Made by a program: the position numbers and the translations under genes. The notes under the pieces are model-generated. The model saw nothing but the letters and a program-made list of their open reading frames with translations. It was not told the origin of the DNA and made no database searches. Positions 44,101 to 54,846 of a stretch of DNA of 64,000 nucleotides are shown here, piece after piece (the first letter of the stretch is position 1; each line of letters opens with the position of its first letter). Source of the DNA: Corynebacterium vitaeruminis (GTDB lineage Bacteria; Actinomycetota; Actinomycetes; Mycobacteriales; Mycobacteriaceae); NCBI RefSeq assembly GCF_001054325.1, contig NZ_JVVM01000016.1, positions 41,978 to 105,977 of the forward strand, in the 5' to 3' direction.

Positions 44101-44922
44101 ATGTCCACCATCACTGACCTCACGGTTCTCATGACCGTCTACCACCGCGTCGCCCCCGACCAGCTCGATACTGCGCTGCAGTCGCTGTGGGACCAGACTC
44201 GTCCGGCCGCGCACGTCATCCTGGTCATTGATGGTCCGATTGGGCAGGAACTCGACCGGGTCGTCGTCAAGCATGAGCAGGCGCATTCGGAGCTGACAGT
44301 GCTGCGGTGTGCGGAAAATGGCGGCTCGGGCGTGGCTTCGCAGGCGGGGCTGCAGCTGGTGGAAACACCCTGGTTGGCGCGACTGGATGCGGACGATATT
44401 GCGCGTGCGGACCGCTTTGAAAAGCAGTGGGCCGCGCTGACCGCTGATCCGGAGTTGGATGTGTTGGGCAGTGCCATGGCGGAGTTCGAGGGCACGCCGG
44501 ACAACGTGGTGCGTGTGCGGACTCTGCCGCAGACGCACGCCGAGCTTGCGCGTTACATCAAGATCAATTCGCCTGTGAATAACCCCTCCTCGATGCTGCG
44601 AACGGCGAAGGTACGCGAAGTCGGTGGGTATCGCGACATCCGTCTGATGGAGGACTACGACCTCTGGGTGCGACTCATGGCTGCGGGCGCGAAATTCGAG
44701 AATCTACCCGAGCCGCTGGTGTACTTCCGTGCCGACGGCATGTTCGAGCGGCGGACCTCGCGCGGCATCATCCGCGGTGAACGACAGCTCCAGCGCACGC
44801 TCGTTGATGAGGGACTGATTTCCAGGCCGCGGGCGGCGTTTAATTTGGCAGCGCGGACACTTTTCCGACTTTTGCCAACCCAACTCATGTCACGCGCATA
44901 TCGACGATTGTTTGTGCGGTAG
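44101..44922 (+). CDS. Glycosyltransferase family 2
   Basis: 273 residues from ATG 44101. GT-A fold: LTVLMTVYHRVAPDQLDTAL start, nucleotide site VILVIDGPIG, DXD-like LARLDADDIARADR (metal and nucleotide-sugar binding), acceptor region with NNPSSMLRT and the catalytic base region LMEDYDLWVRL. No membrane helices, so it would work at the inner face. Sugar and acceptor unknown. Likely co-transcribed with the flippase-like gene and the next glycosyltransferase in an envelope-glycan group. Confidence 0.88.
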   Translation: MSTITDLTVLMTVYHRVAPDQLDTALQSLWDQTRPAAHVILVIDGPIGQELDRVVVKHEQAHSELTVLRCAENGGSGVASQAGLQLVETPWLARLDADDIARADRFEKQWAALTADPELDVLGSAMAEFEGTPDNVVRVRTLPQTHAELARYIKINSPVNNPSSMLRTAKVREVGGYRDIRLMEDYDLWVRLMAAGAKFENLPEPLVYFRADGMFERRTSRGIIRGERQLQRTLVDEGLISRPRAAFNLAARTLFRLLPTQLMSRAYRRLFVR

Positions 44923-44925
44923 GCT
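44920..44925 (+). promoter_or_regulatory. -10 box TAGGCT, possible leaderless promoter of the second glycosyltransferase
   Basis: TAGGCT, 8 nt, then ATG 44934. GGAG immediately before the start is too close for a good ribosome-binding site. Confidence 0.35.
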
Positions 44926-44933
44926 TCGGAGCG

Positions 44934-45638
44934 ATGACTGACAACATGGATTTCTCGGACACCTGGCTGATTGTGCCGTGCTACAACGAGGGTCAGGTTA
45001 TTCGTGAGGTTCTCGAGCACGCTCGCGAAACCTTCCCCAACATTGTCGCGGTCAACGACGGCTCTTCGGATAACTCCAGTCTGGAAATCCACAGGGCCGG
45101 CGCTCACCTGGTCAACCACCCCGTTAATTTGGGACAAGGCGCTGCTATCCAGACCGGCGTGGAGTACGCCCGCGCGCAGGCCGGTTCGAAGTACTTTATC
45201 ACCTTCGACGCCGATGGCCAGCACCAGGTCAAGGACGTTGTCGCCATGGTGCAGCGACTGCGCACCGAGCCGATCGACATCATTGTGGGTACCCGTTTCG
45301 GCCGTCCTCGCGCCGAGGATGACCAGGTGCCACTGATTAAGCGAATTGTGCTCAAAACGGTGGTCATGCTGTCGCCACGCACGCGCCGACTCGGACTTAC
45401 CGACGCCCACAACGGCCTGCGCGCCTTCAACCGCACGGTGGCAGAGCAACTGAATCTGCGTATGAACGGCATGAGCCACGCCTCCGAGTTTGTCGAGGTC
45501 ATGGACATTAAAGGTTGGCGTGTCGCCGAGCAGCCGGTGGATATTCTCTATACGGAGTACTCCATGTCCAAGGGGCAATCCCTATTCAACGGCGTCAATA
45601 TCCTTGCCGACTCCCTGATTTCGAAGAGGCTGCCATGA
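44934..45638 (+). CDS. Glycosyltransferase family 2, polyprenyl-phosphate type
   Basis: 234 residues resembling dolichol-phosphate mannosyltransferases: WLIVPCYNEGQVIREVLEHA, VAVNDGSSDNS, HPVNLGQGAAIQTGVEYA, the DXD motif ITFDADGQHQ, GTRFGRP, and DAHNGLRAFNR. Such enzymes load a sugar onto a polyprenyl phosphate at the inner face of the membrane. It lacks carboxy-terminal membrane helices itself; the overlapping DUF2304 membrane gene may supply the anchor, as this pair often occurs together. That coupling is inference. Confidence 0.9.
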   Translation: MTDNMDFSDTWLIVPCYNEGQVIREVLEHARETFPNIVAVNDGSSDNSSLEIHRAGAHLVNHPVNLGQGAAIQTGVEYARAQAGSKYFITFDADGQHQVKDVVAMVQRLRTEPIDIIVGTRFGRPRAEDDQVPLIKRIVLKTVVMLSPRTRRLGLTDAHNGLRAFNRTVAEQLNLRMNGMSHASEFVEVMDIKGWRVAEQPVDILYTEYSMSKGQSLFNGVNILADSLISKRLP

Positions 45639-46057
45639 CCGCATCCATCGTTCAAATTATTTTGCTGCTGGCGATGGTGGGCCTGGTGGCGTACTTCGTC
45701 GCTAACCGTCGGAAAGCGCGCGCCAAGGCGGGCGTCAAGCTGGGATTCGTCGTTTTCGTCATCGCGTGCCTGTGGGCAATCGTGCGTCCCGACGATCTGA
45801 CCGTGGTGGCCAACTGGATTGGTGTGAACCGAGGCACCGATTTGCTGCTCTACGTACTGGTGTTGGCGTTCGTGTTTACCACGGTGTCGTCCTACATCCG
45901 CTTCCGTGAACAGGAGCTGCGCTACGCACGACTGGCTCGTGCGGTGGCCTTGAAGACCGCTGTGCGTCCGGAAGAAGAAATTGTGATTCCGGGCAGCCAG
46001 AACAGCAGCCAGAAAGACAGCGCGACGGATGTCGAGAAGAACGCCCCGTCTGACTAA
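45635..46057 (+). CDS. DUF2304 family small membrane protein
   Basis: 140 residues with three hydrophobic helices (about 4-24, 32-50, 68-88) and a polar, Ser/Asp-rich tail. The ATG overlaps the preceding stop (ATGA) with AAGAGG ahead, so it is translated together with the glycosyltransferase. DUF2304 proteins commonly accompany polyprenyl-phosphate glycosyltransferases; no activity is established. Confidence 0.88.
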   Translation: MTASIVQIILLLAMVGLVAYFVANRRKARAKAGVKLGFVVFVIACLWAIVRPDDLTVVANWIGVNRGTDLLLYVLVLAFVFTTVSSYIRFREQELRYARLARAVALKTAVRPEEEIVIPGSQNSSQKDSATDVEKNAPSD

Positions 46058-46107
46058 GCGGAACGCTAAGCGCATGCGCATCTGGCGACTGTGGTTCCAT
46101 AGAAGCC

Positions 46108-47115
46108 ATGAGCGAAGCAAATAAGGACAATACCGCCGCTGATAACAGTGGCGATCCGCAGCAGCCCTCGGCAGACGAAGCGCAGCAGGAGTCACAGCAG
46201 GACCCGCAACAAGATTCACAACAGGATTCTCAGCCCACGCCCTCTGAGCAGGACTTGGAGTCCTGGTCTGCCGGCAGCGATGTGAAGACCAAGTCGTGGT
46301 ACTCAATTCCGAACGCAGCGTGGGCACTGGCCGTCGTCGCGCTGCTTATTGTCGGCGCAGCGGGCTTCTACGCTGGTTCGCGCTCGGCTAGCTTCAATGG
46401 TACAAGTACCGTAAACATGGCCGGCGCCTCGGCGGGTAAGGGTGAGATTGCGCCCGTGCCTGGCCCGAACGGGGAATTTGATGCCAGCATCTACGGGCCC
46501 AAGGCGGGAGCACAGCTGAAATCCCCCGAGGATATGGACAATGTCCACCGCCGCAATGAAAATGATCCTTTTGCTCTCGGTGCCGTGGATGCTCCGGTAG
46601 TGATTTCGATCTACTCGGACTTCGAGTGCCCGTTCTGCGCGAAGTTCGCGAATGAAACCGAGCCTGACCTCGTGGAAAAGTACGTCAATGAGGGACTGGT
46701 CCGCCTGGAGTGGAACGACATGGCCATCAACGGCGAGAAGGCCATCAAGGATGCTGAGGCCGGACGTGCCGCGGCCGCTCAGGGCAAGTTCTGGGAGTTC
46801 TCTCGCGCACTGTTCAAGAAGGCCAAGGAAAAGGGCTACGAGCACCCGGAGTTCACTGAAAAGGACCTGATTGCCACTGCTCGTGAGGCCGGTGTTCCGG
46901 ACATGAAGCGCTTTGAAAAGGAGCTCAAGGACGGCAAGTGGACCGAAGCGGTCGAGAATGCCACTCAGTTCGGTTCCATGCTGGGCATTTCCGGCACTCC
47001 GGGATTCCTCGTTGGCACTCAGTTCGTCTCGGGCGCACAGCCGCGCGACGTGTTCGAGGACAACATCGAGTTGGCTCTCATCCACGCTAAGCGCATGGAA
47101 GAAGCTGGCAAGTAA
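46108..47115 (+). CDS. Membrane-anchored DsbA-like thiol-disulfide oxidoreductase
   Basis: 335 residues. Residues 1-55 are Gln/Asp/Ser-rich and cytoplasmic, residues 67-89 form one membrane helix, and the rest is an exported thioredoxin-fold domain with active-site CPFC at Cys174-Cys177 in SDFECPFCAKF, an inserted helical domain, and the cis-Pro loop SGTPGFLVG. Actinobacteria use such proteins to form disulfides in secreted proteins. The gene ends 6 nt before the convergent epimerase gene, so transcripts must overlap there. Confidence 0.92.
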   Translation: MSEANKDNTAADNSGDPQQPSADEAQQESQQDPQQDSQQDSQPTPSEQDLESWSAGSDVKTKSWYSIPNAAWALAVVALLIVGAAGFYAGSRSASFNGTSTVNMAGASAGKGEIAPVPGPNGEFDASIYGPKAGAQLKSPEDMDNVHRRNENDPFALGAVDAPVVISIYSDFECPFCAKFANETEPDLVEKYVNEGLVRLEWNDMAINGEKAIKDAEAGRAAAAQGKFWEFSRALFKKAKEKGYEHPEFTEKDLIATAREAGVPDMKRFEKELKDGKWTEAVENATQFGSMLGISGTPGFLVGTQFVSGAQPRDVFEDNIELALIHAKRMEEAGK

Positions 47116-47121
47116 GCTGCG

Positions 47122-48216
<1,095 letters not shown>

Positions 48217-49506
48217 TTACTCAGCGCGCTGCGGCAGGTTGACGGTGGAATTGAAGAAAATAACCAAACCCATCAAGATGGCGATGACCATACCGCCACC
48301 GAGCATAACCGGGTAGGTCATCCAGGAGATGGACTCGGAGAGCTTGGTCAGAATTGCCGGGAATGCGAAGCCGATGTAGGTCAGGCAGTAGAAGATACCG
48401 GTCAGACCAGCCATATCGCGTGGGCCAGCGATGCGCTGTACCTCGTTGAGGCCGGTAAACATGGACAGACCGTAGCCGGCGCCCAACACCAGCGCGGCAA
48501 TGAACGCCGTCACTGCGGTGGGGTTGGTGGACATCCAGGCGGCCAAGCCCATACCGATAATCACGATACCGATGGCAATCAGCGAGCCACGCGCGTTGTA
48601 ATCAGTCACAAAGCGGGGACCAATCTGCTGGATGCCGAAACCACAGAGCAGTGCGAACAGCGTGACCATCGCGGAGTAGAACACTGGCTGAGAGACATGC
48701 TCCTGCAGCAGTGACGGAATGATTGCGTAGGCAACACCGGCTGCACCGAAGACCCACGGTGCGCCCATTGCGGCGACGAGCAGAAAGCGACGGTTAGTTA
48801 CCGATGGGGTACGCAGGGACTCCCAGAGGGTCTCGCGCGGAGCATTGCTGCCGCCCAGGTGCGGCGACTGGCGGGTCTCCGGCACAGCCAACAGACCGAA
48901 GATTGTCGGGATAGAAATCAGGATGTGGATGATATAAGCCAGCTGCCCCGGCAGCGGTGCGAACTGCGCCAGCGTGCCGGCAATTCCCGCACCCAGACCA
49001 AATCCCAAGGTCAGCGCCATGGACTGGCGCTTCGCGCCCGAGGTGGACTTGGCCGTGGGGTCAAAGCGCGGATCGGAAAGTTCCTTTACCCACGAACCGC
49101 CCACAGCCATGACAATGCCGACCGCCAAGCCCGAGATAAAACGGCCGGTGAGAATCAGTGGGGCGGTAGTCTCACCCAGCGCAATAAGGGTCGACCCCAA
49201 AATCGAGAGCACCGGCGCGGTGAGCATCACCGGCTTACGGCCGATACGGTCCGAGATTGGGCCGGAAATCAGCAGTGCCGGCGCAATGCCGAGGGCGTAG
49301 ACCAGCAATAGGAGGTCGATGAACACCGGCGCCAGATCAGCGTTTTCGCGATACATCACCATCAGTGGCGTGAATTCATTGCCACCCCACGCGACGGCGA
49401 AGACCGCAATTGCGGAGAGCAACCACATCGGCATGCCTTTATTAGCCTTGGCGCTGCCGTGAGGTACCTCATTTTCGTTGCCGTTAGTTCCTGCGTGAGA
49501 AGACAT
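48217..49506 (-). CDS. Major facilitator superfamily transporter
   Basis: 429 residues, 12 predicted helices. After a polar 24-residue head, helix 1 begins MWLLSAIAVFAVAWGGNEF; the loop between helices 2 and 3 carries the MFS signature GPISDRIGRKPVM. A central loop (LLAVPETRQSPHLGG) separates the halves. Substrate unknown; drug-efflux-type MFS proteins are the nearest general outline. ATG 49506 lies 7 nt after TAAAGT. Confidence 0.88.
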   Translation of the reverse strand: MSSHAGTNGNENEVPHGSAKANKGMPMWLLSAIAVFAVAWGGNEFTPLMVMYRENADLAPVFIDLLLLVYALGIAPALLISGPISDRIGRKPVMLTAPVLSILGSTLIALGETTAPLILTGRFISGLAVGIVMAVGGSWVKELSDPRFDPTAKSTSGAKRQSMALTLGFGLGAGIAGTLAQFAPLPGQLAYIIHILISIPTIFGLLAVPETRQSPHLGGSNAPRETLWESLRTPSVTNRRFLLVAAMGAPWVFGAAGVAYAIIPSLLQEHVSQPVFYSAMVTLFALLCGFGIQQIGPRFVTDYNARGSLIAIGIVIIGMGLAAWMSTNPTAVTAFIAALVLGAGYGLSMFTGLNEVQRIAGPRDMAGLTGIFYCLTYIGFAFPAILTKLSESISWMTYPVMLGGGMVIAILMGLVIFFNSTVNLPQRAE

Positions 49507-49513
49507 GCCGTTT

Positions 49514-49519
49514 ACTTTA
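49514..49519 (-). promoter_or_regulatory. -10 box TAAAGT, leaderless promoter of the MFS transporter gene
   Basis: TAAAGT, exactly 7 nt, then ATG 49506. Confidence 0.6.
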
Positions 49520-50253
49520 CGACGGTCCCCTGCGCCTTACGCGCAATGGTGGAAATTGAGCTACAGGGGCTAACCACAAAAGGTGTGTCGGGGTGGTTTC
49601 GGCGCTTCGGGCCACCTCCGACCAAAATGCCCCTAAAACCTGGGGCTCACACCCCCGTCTCAGGGGGCAATTTAACAGCTGCAGTCGCCTGCCCCATCCG
49701 GGGGCATTGTCCTTTTCGACACTACATCGTTACTTTTCCGTTATTTCAACCATATCTTGCGTCACTTTTGTCACAAGATTCACAATATTGCTGATTATAT
49801 AATTACAAATCAATTCAGATGGGGGTAGCCGAACTGCCACAAAACGCAGATTTCCCCTATTTGAGACAACCTCGCATGCAAACAACCACAAACTCACGGA
49901 AATTCAGTCAGAAACCGCCCGTCATTAAGCAACACCTTCCCCACACCCTTTACATACCCCCGATACCACCTTTTTCAGACACACGGACGGGCGAATCGGT
50001 CACAAACAAAGGAAATATACCGCCATTCACCGACCCCCATTACCCCCGTCGTTCACTTTTTGCCGTTGCTCCCTGAAGTTCAAACGCTGGTCGCTACCGG
50101 TCTGACTGTGTAAGAATTCGACACCGTCAAACATTCTGTCCTTTCCCCAAACGCTGGCTGAGAAAAACCTGGAGTGTTCTCTGTGTAACCGCCGAGACAA
50201 CCGAGGTCCTCGATGGCCGTGCGGACGGGTATGTAAAGAAAGTCTTGTTTTTT
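49520..50253. other. Long intergenic region between divergent transporters
   Basis: About 735 nt, AT-rich in the centre (49720-49820). It contains repeated GTCAC words near 49756-49772 and many C4-C5 runs, but no terminator, tRNA or convincing gene. It should hold the promoter of the 50254 transporter; TAAGAA at about 50110 is a possible box. I see nothing decisive. Confidence 0.4.
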
Positions 50254-51597
50254 ATGACTACTTCGATCATCGCGAATGATCCCAAACAGCGCCGTCAGGT
50301 GCTCACGGGAACTCTCGTGGGTACGACCATCGAGTTTTATGACTTCCTGATTTACGCTCAGGCCGCAGCTATCGTGCTTGCTCCGCACTTCATCGAGCCT
50401 GCTGCACAGTCGAATCCACAGGTGGCCCAGGTCCTCGCTTGGGCAACCCTGGGTATTTCCTTCCTCTTCCGCCCGCTTGGCGCTATCGTCGCCGGCCATA
50501 TCGGTGACCGTTACGGCCGCAAGATGATTCTGGTCTTCACCCTCATCGGTATGGGTGCAGCTACTTTCTGCATCGGTCTGCTGCCGACCTATGAGTCAAT
50601 CGGCATCGCAGCACCTATCCTGCTGGTTCTGCTCCGAGTCTTCCAGGGTATTTCCGCGGGTGGCGAATGGGGCGGTGCAGCCCTGATGTCCGTGGAGTAC
50701 GCTCCGAAGGAAAAGCGCGGTCTCTACGGCGCATTCCCGCAGGCCGGTGTTCCGCTGGGTCTGACCCTGGCTACCGGCACCATGCTGATTGTTATGGCTA
50801 TCGTCGGCGAGGAAGCCTACATGGAGTGGGGCTGGCGTGTGCCGTTCCTGCTGTCCTTCATCCTGGTTCTGATTGGTTACATGATTCGCCGCAGTGTCGA
50901 CGAGTCCCCGGTCTTCCAGGCTATGCAGGCTGAGTCCGCCGAGCGCTCCGCTCCGCTGCCAGAGCTCTTCCGCAACCACTGGGGCAAGGTCATCCAGGGT
51001 GCCCTGATCTTCGCTGCTCAGCAGGCTACCGGTTACCTCGTGATTGCATTCTTCGGCGCTTACGCACAGAAGACACTGGGCTACCCGGCAACCGTTGCAT
51101 GGACCGGTACTCTCGTCGCCGGTATCTGCTGGACCATCTTCATGTTCATTGCTGGCGCTTGGTCCGACCGTATCGGCCGCGCTAAGACCTTCATCATCGG
51201 CTACGTCCTGATTATTATTTGGGAAGCCGTCATGTGGAGCCTCCTGGAGCAGGGTCCGTTCCTCTACATCATGACCGTCGCAGTCCTCACCCTGCCGCTG
51301 GCTCTGACCTTCGGCCCGCAGCCGGCCATGTACTCCGAGATGTTCCCGGCTGAGGTCCGCTACTCCGGTGCTTCCATCGCTTACGCCATCGGCGCCGTCC
51401 TGGGTGGTGCATTCGCACCGATGATTGCTCAGATGATCATGGACGCCACCGGCAACCCGTTCTACATCTCCGTCTACCTGATGGCTATGACCATCCCGGC
51501 TCTGATCGCCCTGTTCCTGCTGCCGAAGGGCCTCGAAAACCGTGACCTCATCGAGCACCCGGAGACTAACCTCAGCGAAGTTAAGTCGCGCGTCTAG
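50254..51597 (+). CDS. MFS transporter of the metabolite:H+ symporter (MHS) family
   Basis: 447 residues from ATG 50254 (codons from 50245 are in frame but not needed). The family hallmark TLVGTTIEFYDFLIYAQAAA opens helix 1; AGHIGDRYGRKMILV is the loop 2-3 signature; helix 5 has RVFQGISAGGEWGGAALM, and the second half repeats AGAWSDRIGR. MHS relatives take up proline/betaine, shikimate, 2-oxoglutarate or citrate; this one's substrate is unknown. Codon use is strongly biased, suggesting high expression. A terminator follows. Confidence 0.92.
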   Translation: MTTSIIANDPKQRRQVLTGTLVGTTIEFYDFLIYAQAAAIVLAPHFIEPAAQSNPQVAQVLAWATLGISFLFRPLGAIVAGHIGDRYGRKMILVFTLIGMGAATFCIGLLPTYESIGIAAPILLVLLRVFQGISAGGEWGGAALMSVEYAPKEKRGLYGAFPQAGVPLGLTLATGTMLIVMAIVGEEAYMEWGWRVPFLLSFILVLIGYMIRRSVDESPVFQAMQAESAERSAPLPELFRNHWGKVIQGALIFAAQQATGYLVIAFFGAYAQKTLGYPATVAWTGTLVAGICWTIFMFIAGAWSDRIGRAKTFIIGYVLIIIWEAVMWSLLEQGPFLYIMTVAVLTLPLALTFGPQPAMYSEMFPAEVRYSGASIAYAIGAVLGGAFAPMIAQMIMDATGNPFYISVYLMAMTIPALIALFLLPKGLENRDLIEHPETNLSEVKSRV

Positions 51598-51643
51598 TTC
51601 CCACAGCTAAGGGCTCTGCCCCACCGAGGGGATCTGATTGCGC

Positions 51644-51695
51644 AAGCCGTCGTCAAGCATTGCACAACGCAGCATTTGCTTGACGACGGCTTTTG
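51644..51695 (+). terminator. Terminator of the MHS transporter gene
   Basis: 16-bp perfect stem: AAGCCGTCGTCAAGCA (51644-51659) with 51677-51692, 17-nt loop, followed by TTGCGTTT. Confidence 0.75.
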
Positions 51696-51802
51696 CGTTT
51701 CCACCTTCTTTTTCTCCCGGTAACCCGTTTTCTCTTTCCTCGGTCCCGATTTCCTCATGAGTTTCTCAGTCGAAAGCGACTGACAAGCCCCAGATATCCC
51801 AT

Positions 51803-51808
51803 TAACGT
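51803..51808 (+). promoter_or_regulatory. -10 box TAACGT, leaderless promoter of the acyl-CoA oxidase/dehydrogenase gene
   Basis: TAACGT, 6 nt, then ATG 51815. Confidence 0.5.
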
Positions 51809-51814
51809 TGGGTT

Positions 51815-53866
51815 ATGGCACAGACTTCTTCCAGCTCCACGCGAATCCCCCGCCGGCGCTCAACCGACGCTCCGAAGACACTCCCCTCCCGTCCTGAACC
51901 GGAAGTGGCAAGCACACTGCAAAAGGTCTTGGACGGCTATTTCTCCGAAGCACGCGCTGATGTCCGCGCCCTTTTAGAAGACCCCACCCTGCGGCCCACC
52001 TCTGGGCTGACAGTGGAGGAGGCCAGGCAGCACACCACCGAGGCGTTGTCCAAGGTGCTTAAGACCGGCATGCCCTATGGCGCTTTCCGCACTGACCAGG
52101 GAGGCACAGGAGATACCGGTGGGACTCTGTCTGGGATTGAAATGCTCGGCCACACCGACTTGTCGTTGATGGTGAAGTCCGGCGTGCAGTGGGGCCTTTT
52201 CGGTGGCGCTGTCAGCAATCTGGGAACTGAGCGTCACGGCGAGTTGGTGCGTGACCTCATTGAGCTGCGGGCTCTCGGCTGCTTTGCGATGACCGAACGC
52301 GGCCACGGCTCGGACGTGCAATCACTCGAAACCACGGCACATTACGACCCCGAGACGGAAGAATTCATCCTCAATTCGCCGACAGCTTCCTCTGAGAAAT
52401 GGTTTTTGGGCAACGCCGCGCGCGATGGGCGCTGGGCTGCGGTCTTTTGCCAGCTCTACACACCAGGGCAGGAAGAATCCCATGGCGTGCACTGCATTGT
52501 TGCCCGGATCCGCAATGATGACGGTTCGCCTGTCGACGGGGTTGCAATTGGCGACCACGGCACCAAGGGTGGCCTCTTGGGCGTGGACAACGGCACGCTC
52601 ATGTTCGACCATTACCGCGTGCCGCGGGAGAACCTGCTCAACCGTTTTGCAGATGTGTCAGCTGCTGGCGAGTACACCAGCGATATTGACAGCCCCAATG
52701 CACGGTTTTTCACGATGCTCGGTGCCCTCGTGCGCGGCCGCGTGACAGTCGGTGCGGCCGCTGGTGCGGCAACCCGCACCGCACTGACCATCGGCACCAA
52801 GTACGCACACTTGCGGCGTCAATTTGCTCCCGACGATTCGCTGCCGGAAAAGAAACTCATTGAGCACCGCCAGCACCGAGTCCGGCTACTCCCCCGCATT
52901 GCGCGTTCGTACGGTCTGCAATTTGCCACCAACCTGCTGATCAAGCGGATTCACGATCTCGAAGCGGAAGGGCTGGACCGTGCGAATCTAACCCCGGAGC
53001 AGGCTCGCGATCTGCGTGAAGCGGAGGCGCATGCCGCTGCATTGAAGGTCGCGAACACCGCGCATGCCACCGATGCCATCCAGGAGATGCGTGAGGCCAC
53101 CGGTGGAGCTGGCTACATGGCAGAGAACCTGTTGACCATTCTCAAAGAGGACTCTGACGTATTCACCACCTTTGAGGGCGACAACGTGGTGATGTTGCAG
53201 CTGGTCACCAAGGAGCTCCTGGGCGGTTTCGCTCGGGAGGTGCAGAGTTATTCCAACCTGGAAATGGTGCGCTTCGGTCTCGACAGTTTCAGTGGTACAT
53301 TGCGCCGTCGCACTGGTGCAGACGCCGTCGTCCAGAACCTCTTGGACGCGCTGACTGACGCTGACGAGGCTTCGCTTTTTGACCCCGCCAGCCAGATGCA
53401 GCTACTTATCGAGCGCGAGAACCGACTTCTCAAGTCCCTTGCCCGCAGGCTGCGCCCGGCGCGGAAACTGCCTGTTGAGAAAGCCGCGAAGCTGGTGGAC
53501 AAGGCTCAGGACCACATGATTTCCTGTGCGTGGGCACATATCGATCGCATCATCTTGGAAGCGTTCTTTGAAGCCGAATCCACGCTCGCAGATGAACGCG
53601 CCCAAGAGGTGCTCGAGCAGGTTCGCGATGTGTTCTTCCTGTCGGTGGTCTGCGATAACGCCGGCTGGTTCTTGGAGCAGTCACTGCTCACCGGTACTCG
53701 GACCAAGGGCGCACGAGCGGGTCTGGCCGATCTCGTTGACTCCCTTGGCCCCTGGTCTGAGGTGCTTGTCGACGCCTTTGGCACCCCCAGAACCATGCTG
53801 GATATCCCCATGATGGAGCCTTACGACGCAATGACGCCGAAGGCTAAGGCCAACCCAGCTAGTTAG
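51815..53866 (+). CDS. Acyl-CoA oxidase/dehydrogenase family flavoprotein
   Basis: 683 residues, the length of acyl-CoA oxidases. After a basic leader, the middle domain has CFAMTERGHGSDVQSLETTA (flavin and substrate contacts) and DHGTKGGLLGVDNG; the helical domain has REATGGAGYMAENLL, which holds the usual position of the catalytic acid loop, and FTTFEGDNVVMLQLVTKELL. It would catalyse the first step of beta-oxidation; whether electrons go to oxygen or to a carrier cannot be read from sequence. Its stop is 8 nt from the convergent amidase gene. Confidence 0.92.
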   Translation: MAQTSSSSTRIPRRRSTDAPKTLPSRPEPEVASTLQKVLDGYFSEARADVRALLEDPTLRPTSGLTVEEARQHTTEALSKVLKTGMPYGAFRTDQGGTGDTGGTLSGIEMLGHTDLSLMVKSGVQWGLFGGAVSNLGTERHGELVRDLIELRALGCFAMTERGHGSDVQSLETTAHYDPETEEFILNSPTASSEKWFLGNAARDGRWAAVFCQLYTPGQEESHGVHCIVARIRNDDGSPVDGVAIGDHGTKGGLLGVDNGTLMFDHYRVPRENLLNRFADVSAAGEYTSDIDSPNARFFTMLGALVRGRVTVGAAAGAATRTALTIGTKYAHLRRQFAPDDSLPEKKLIEHRQHRVRLLPRIARSYGLQFATNLLIKRIHDLEAEGLDRANLTPEQARDLREAEAHAAALKVANTAHATDAIQEMREATGGAGYMAENLLTILKEDSDVFTTFEGDNVVMLQLVTKELLGGFAREVQSYSNLEMVRFGLDSFSGTLRRRTGADAVVQNLLDALTDADEASLFDPASQMQLLIERENRLLKSLARRLRPARKLPVEKAAKLVDKAQDHMISCAWAHIDRIILEAFFEAESTLADERAQEVLEQVRDVFFLSVVCDNAGWFLEQSLLTGTRTKGARAGLADLVDSLGPWSEVLVDAFGTPRTMLDIPMMEPYDAMTPKAKANPAS

Positions 53867-53874
53867 CAGCTTGG

Positions 53875-54846
53875 CTACTGCGCCAAGAATCCTTCCAGCC
53901 CAGCCACAGTGGCCTCTGCCAAGCGCTGACGGCCTTCGTTGGAGTTTAAGAGGGCAATATCACTGCTGTCGCGCATGTTGCCGTATTCGACCAGTGCCTT
54001 TGGCTTCGTCGATAGGTTGAGTCCGGTGAGGTCTGCACGCGGATTCAGCCCCTGGCTACCGAGGTAGTTGGATGGAGCGAAACCGGCTGCGACGAAAGCA
54101 TCGCGCAGCGCGGTTGCCAGCGCGGTAGATCCCTGCTCGTCATTATTGGCGAGCGGCTGAGAGATCGCAGACACATGGAATCCGCGGTTGCCCTCTCCAG
54201 CGCCATCTGCGTGGAGGCTCACCACGGCATCGGCGTTGGAGGCATTTTCCTTCTCCGCACGGGCATCGATGCAATCTGCACGACCGGTGTCATCGACGCG
54301 ACTGAGTAGTACCTGAGCACCGCGCTGTTCGAGCAGTTGCTTGATTTCCTGTGCCATCAGCCAGTTGAACTCGTGCTCCGGGAAACCGTCATTGGAAGCA
54401 GTCCCGGAGGTATTGCACGGCTTTTGGCCACCACGGCCATCAGTGACCATCATGTCCGCTGGTGGTGGGGTGCCGGCGTGTCCCGGGTCGAGGTAGATGA
54501 CCTTGCCGGCTACAGCGCTGGAGCCGTCGGCACGCGAAGTAGCGCGATTAGCTTGCTGTTGTTGTGCATCGCTAGGAGCGACTGCGTCGGGGTTAGCAGA
54601 ATCAGGCATTGCAGACTCCTCATTCGGTGGAGTGGGGTTCGGCATCGGCATGGCCTCTTCCTCAGCAGCCAAGGAGGTTTGAGTTTCCGTAGACGCAGCC
54701 TGCTGAGCGCTTCCTGCGTTGGACGCCTCCGTGTCGATGGTGCAGGCCACAAGACCGGCAGGCAAGATTGCCGCGGCCGCCAAAACCACAGCTAGTCGTC
54801 CCGCTGATGGTCGCACTACTAATCGCTGGTGTCCGGGCTGCCGCAT
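53875..54846 (-). CDS. Lipoprotein N-acetylmuramoyl-L-alanine amidase (Amidase_3)
   Basis: 323 residues from ATG 54846, which has AGGAG 9 nt ahead (in-frame starts further up to 54903 lack this). A signal peptide ends in a lipobox, GLVAC with Cys35, so the protein should be lipid-anchored outside the membrane. A linker rich in Ala, Glu, Pro and Gln (36-110) leads to the catalytic domain: VIYLDPGHAG with the zinc His, EHEFNW with the Glu ligand, VSLHADG with the second zinc His, and VEYGNMRDSSD near the catalytic Glu. It would cut peptide stems from peptidoglycan during growth or division. Confidence 0.92.
   Translation of the reverse strand: MRQPGHQRLVVRPSAGRLAVVLAAAAILPAGLVACTIDTEASNAGSAQQAASTETQTSLAAEEEAMPMPNPTPPNEESAMPDSANPDAVAPSDAQQQQANRATSRADGSSAVAGKVIYLDPGHAGTPPPADMMVTDGRGGQKPCNTSGTASNDGFPEHEFNWLMAQEIKQLLEQRGAQVLLSRVDDTGRADCIDARAEKENASNADAVVSLHADGAGEGNRGFHVSAISQPLANNDEQGSTALATALRDAFVAAGFAPSNYLGSQGLNPRADLTGLNLSTKPKALVEYGNMRDSSDIALLNSNEGRQRLAEATVAGLEGFLAQ

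Noticed and set aside
49819..50076. An 85-codon frame in the long gap between the two transporters
   Set aside because: Pro-rich translation of a C-run region with no start signal or family resemblance.
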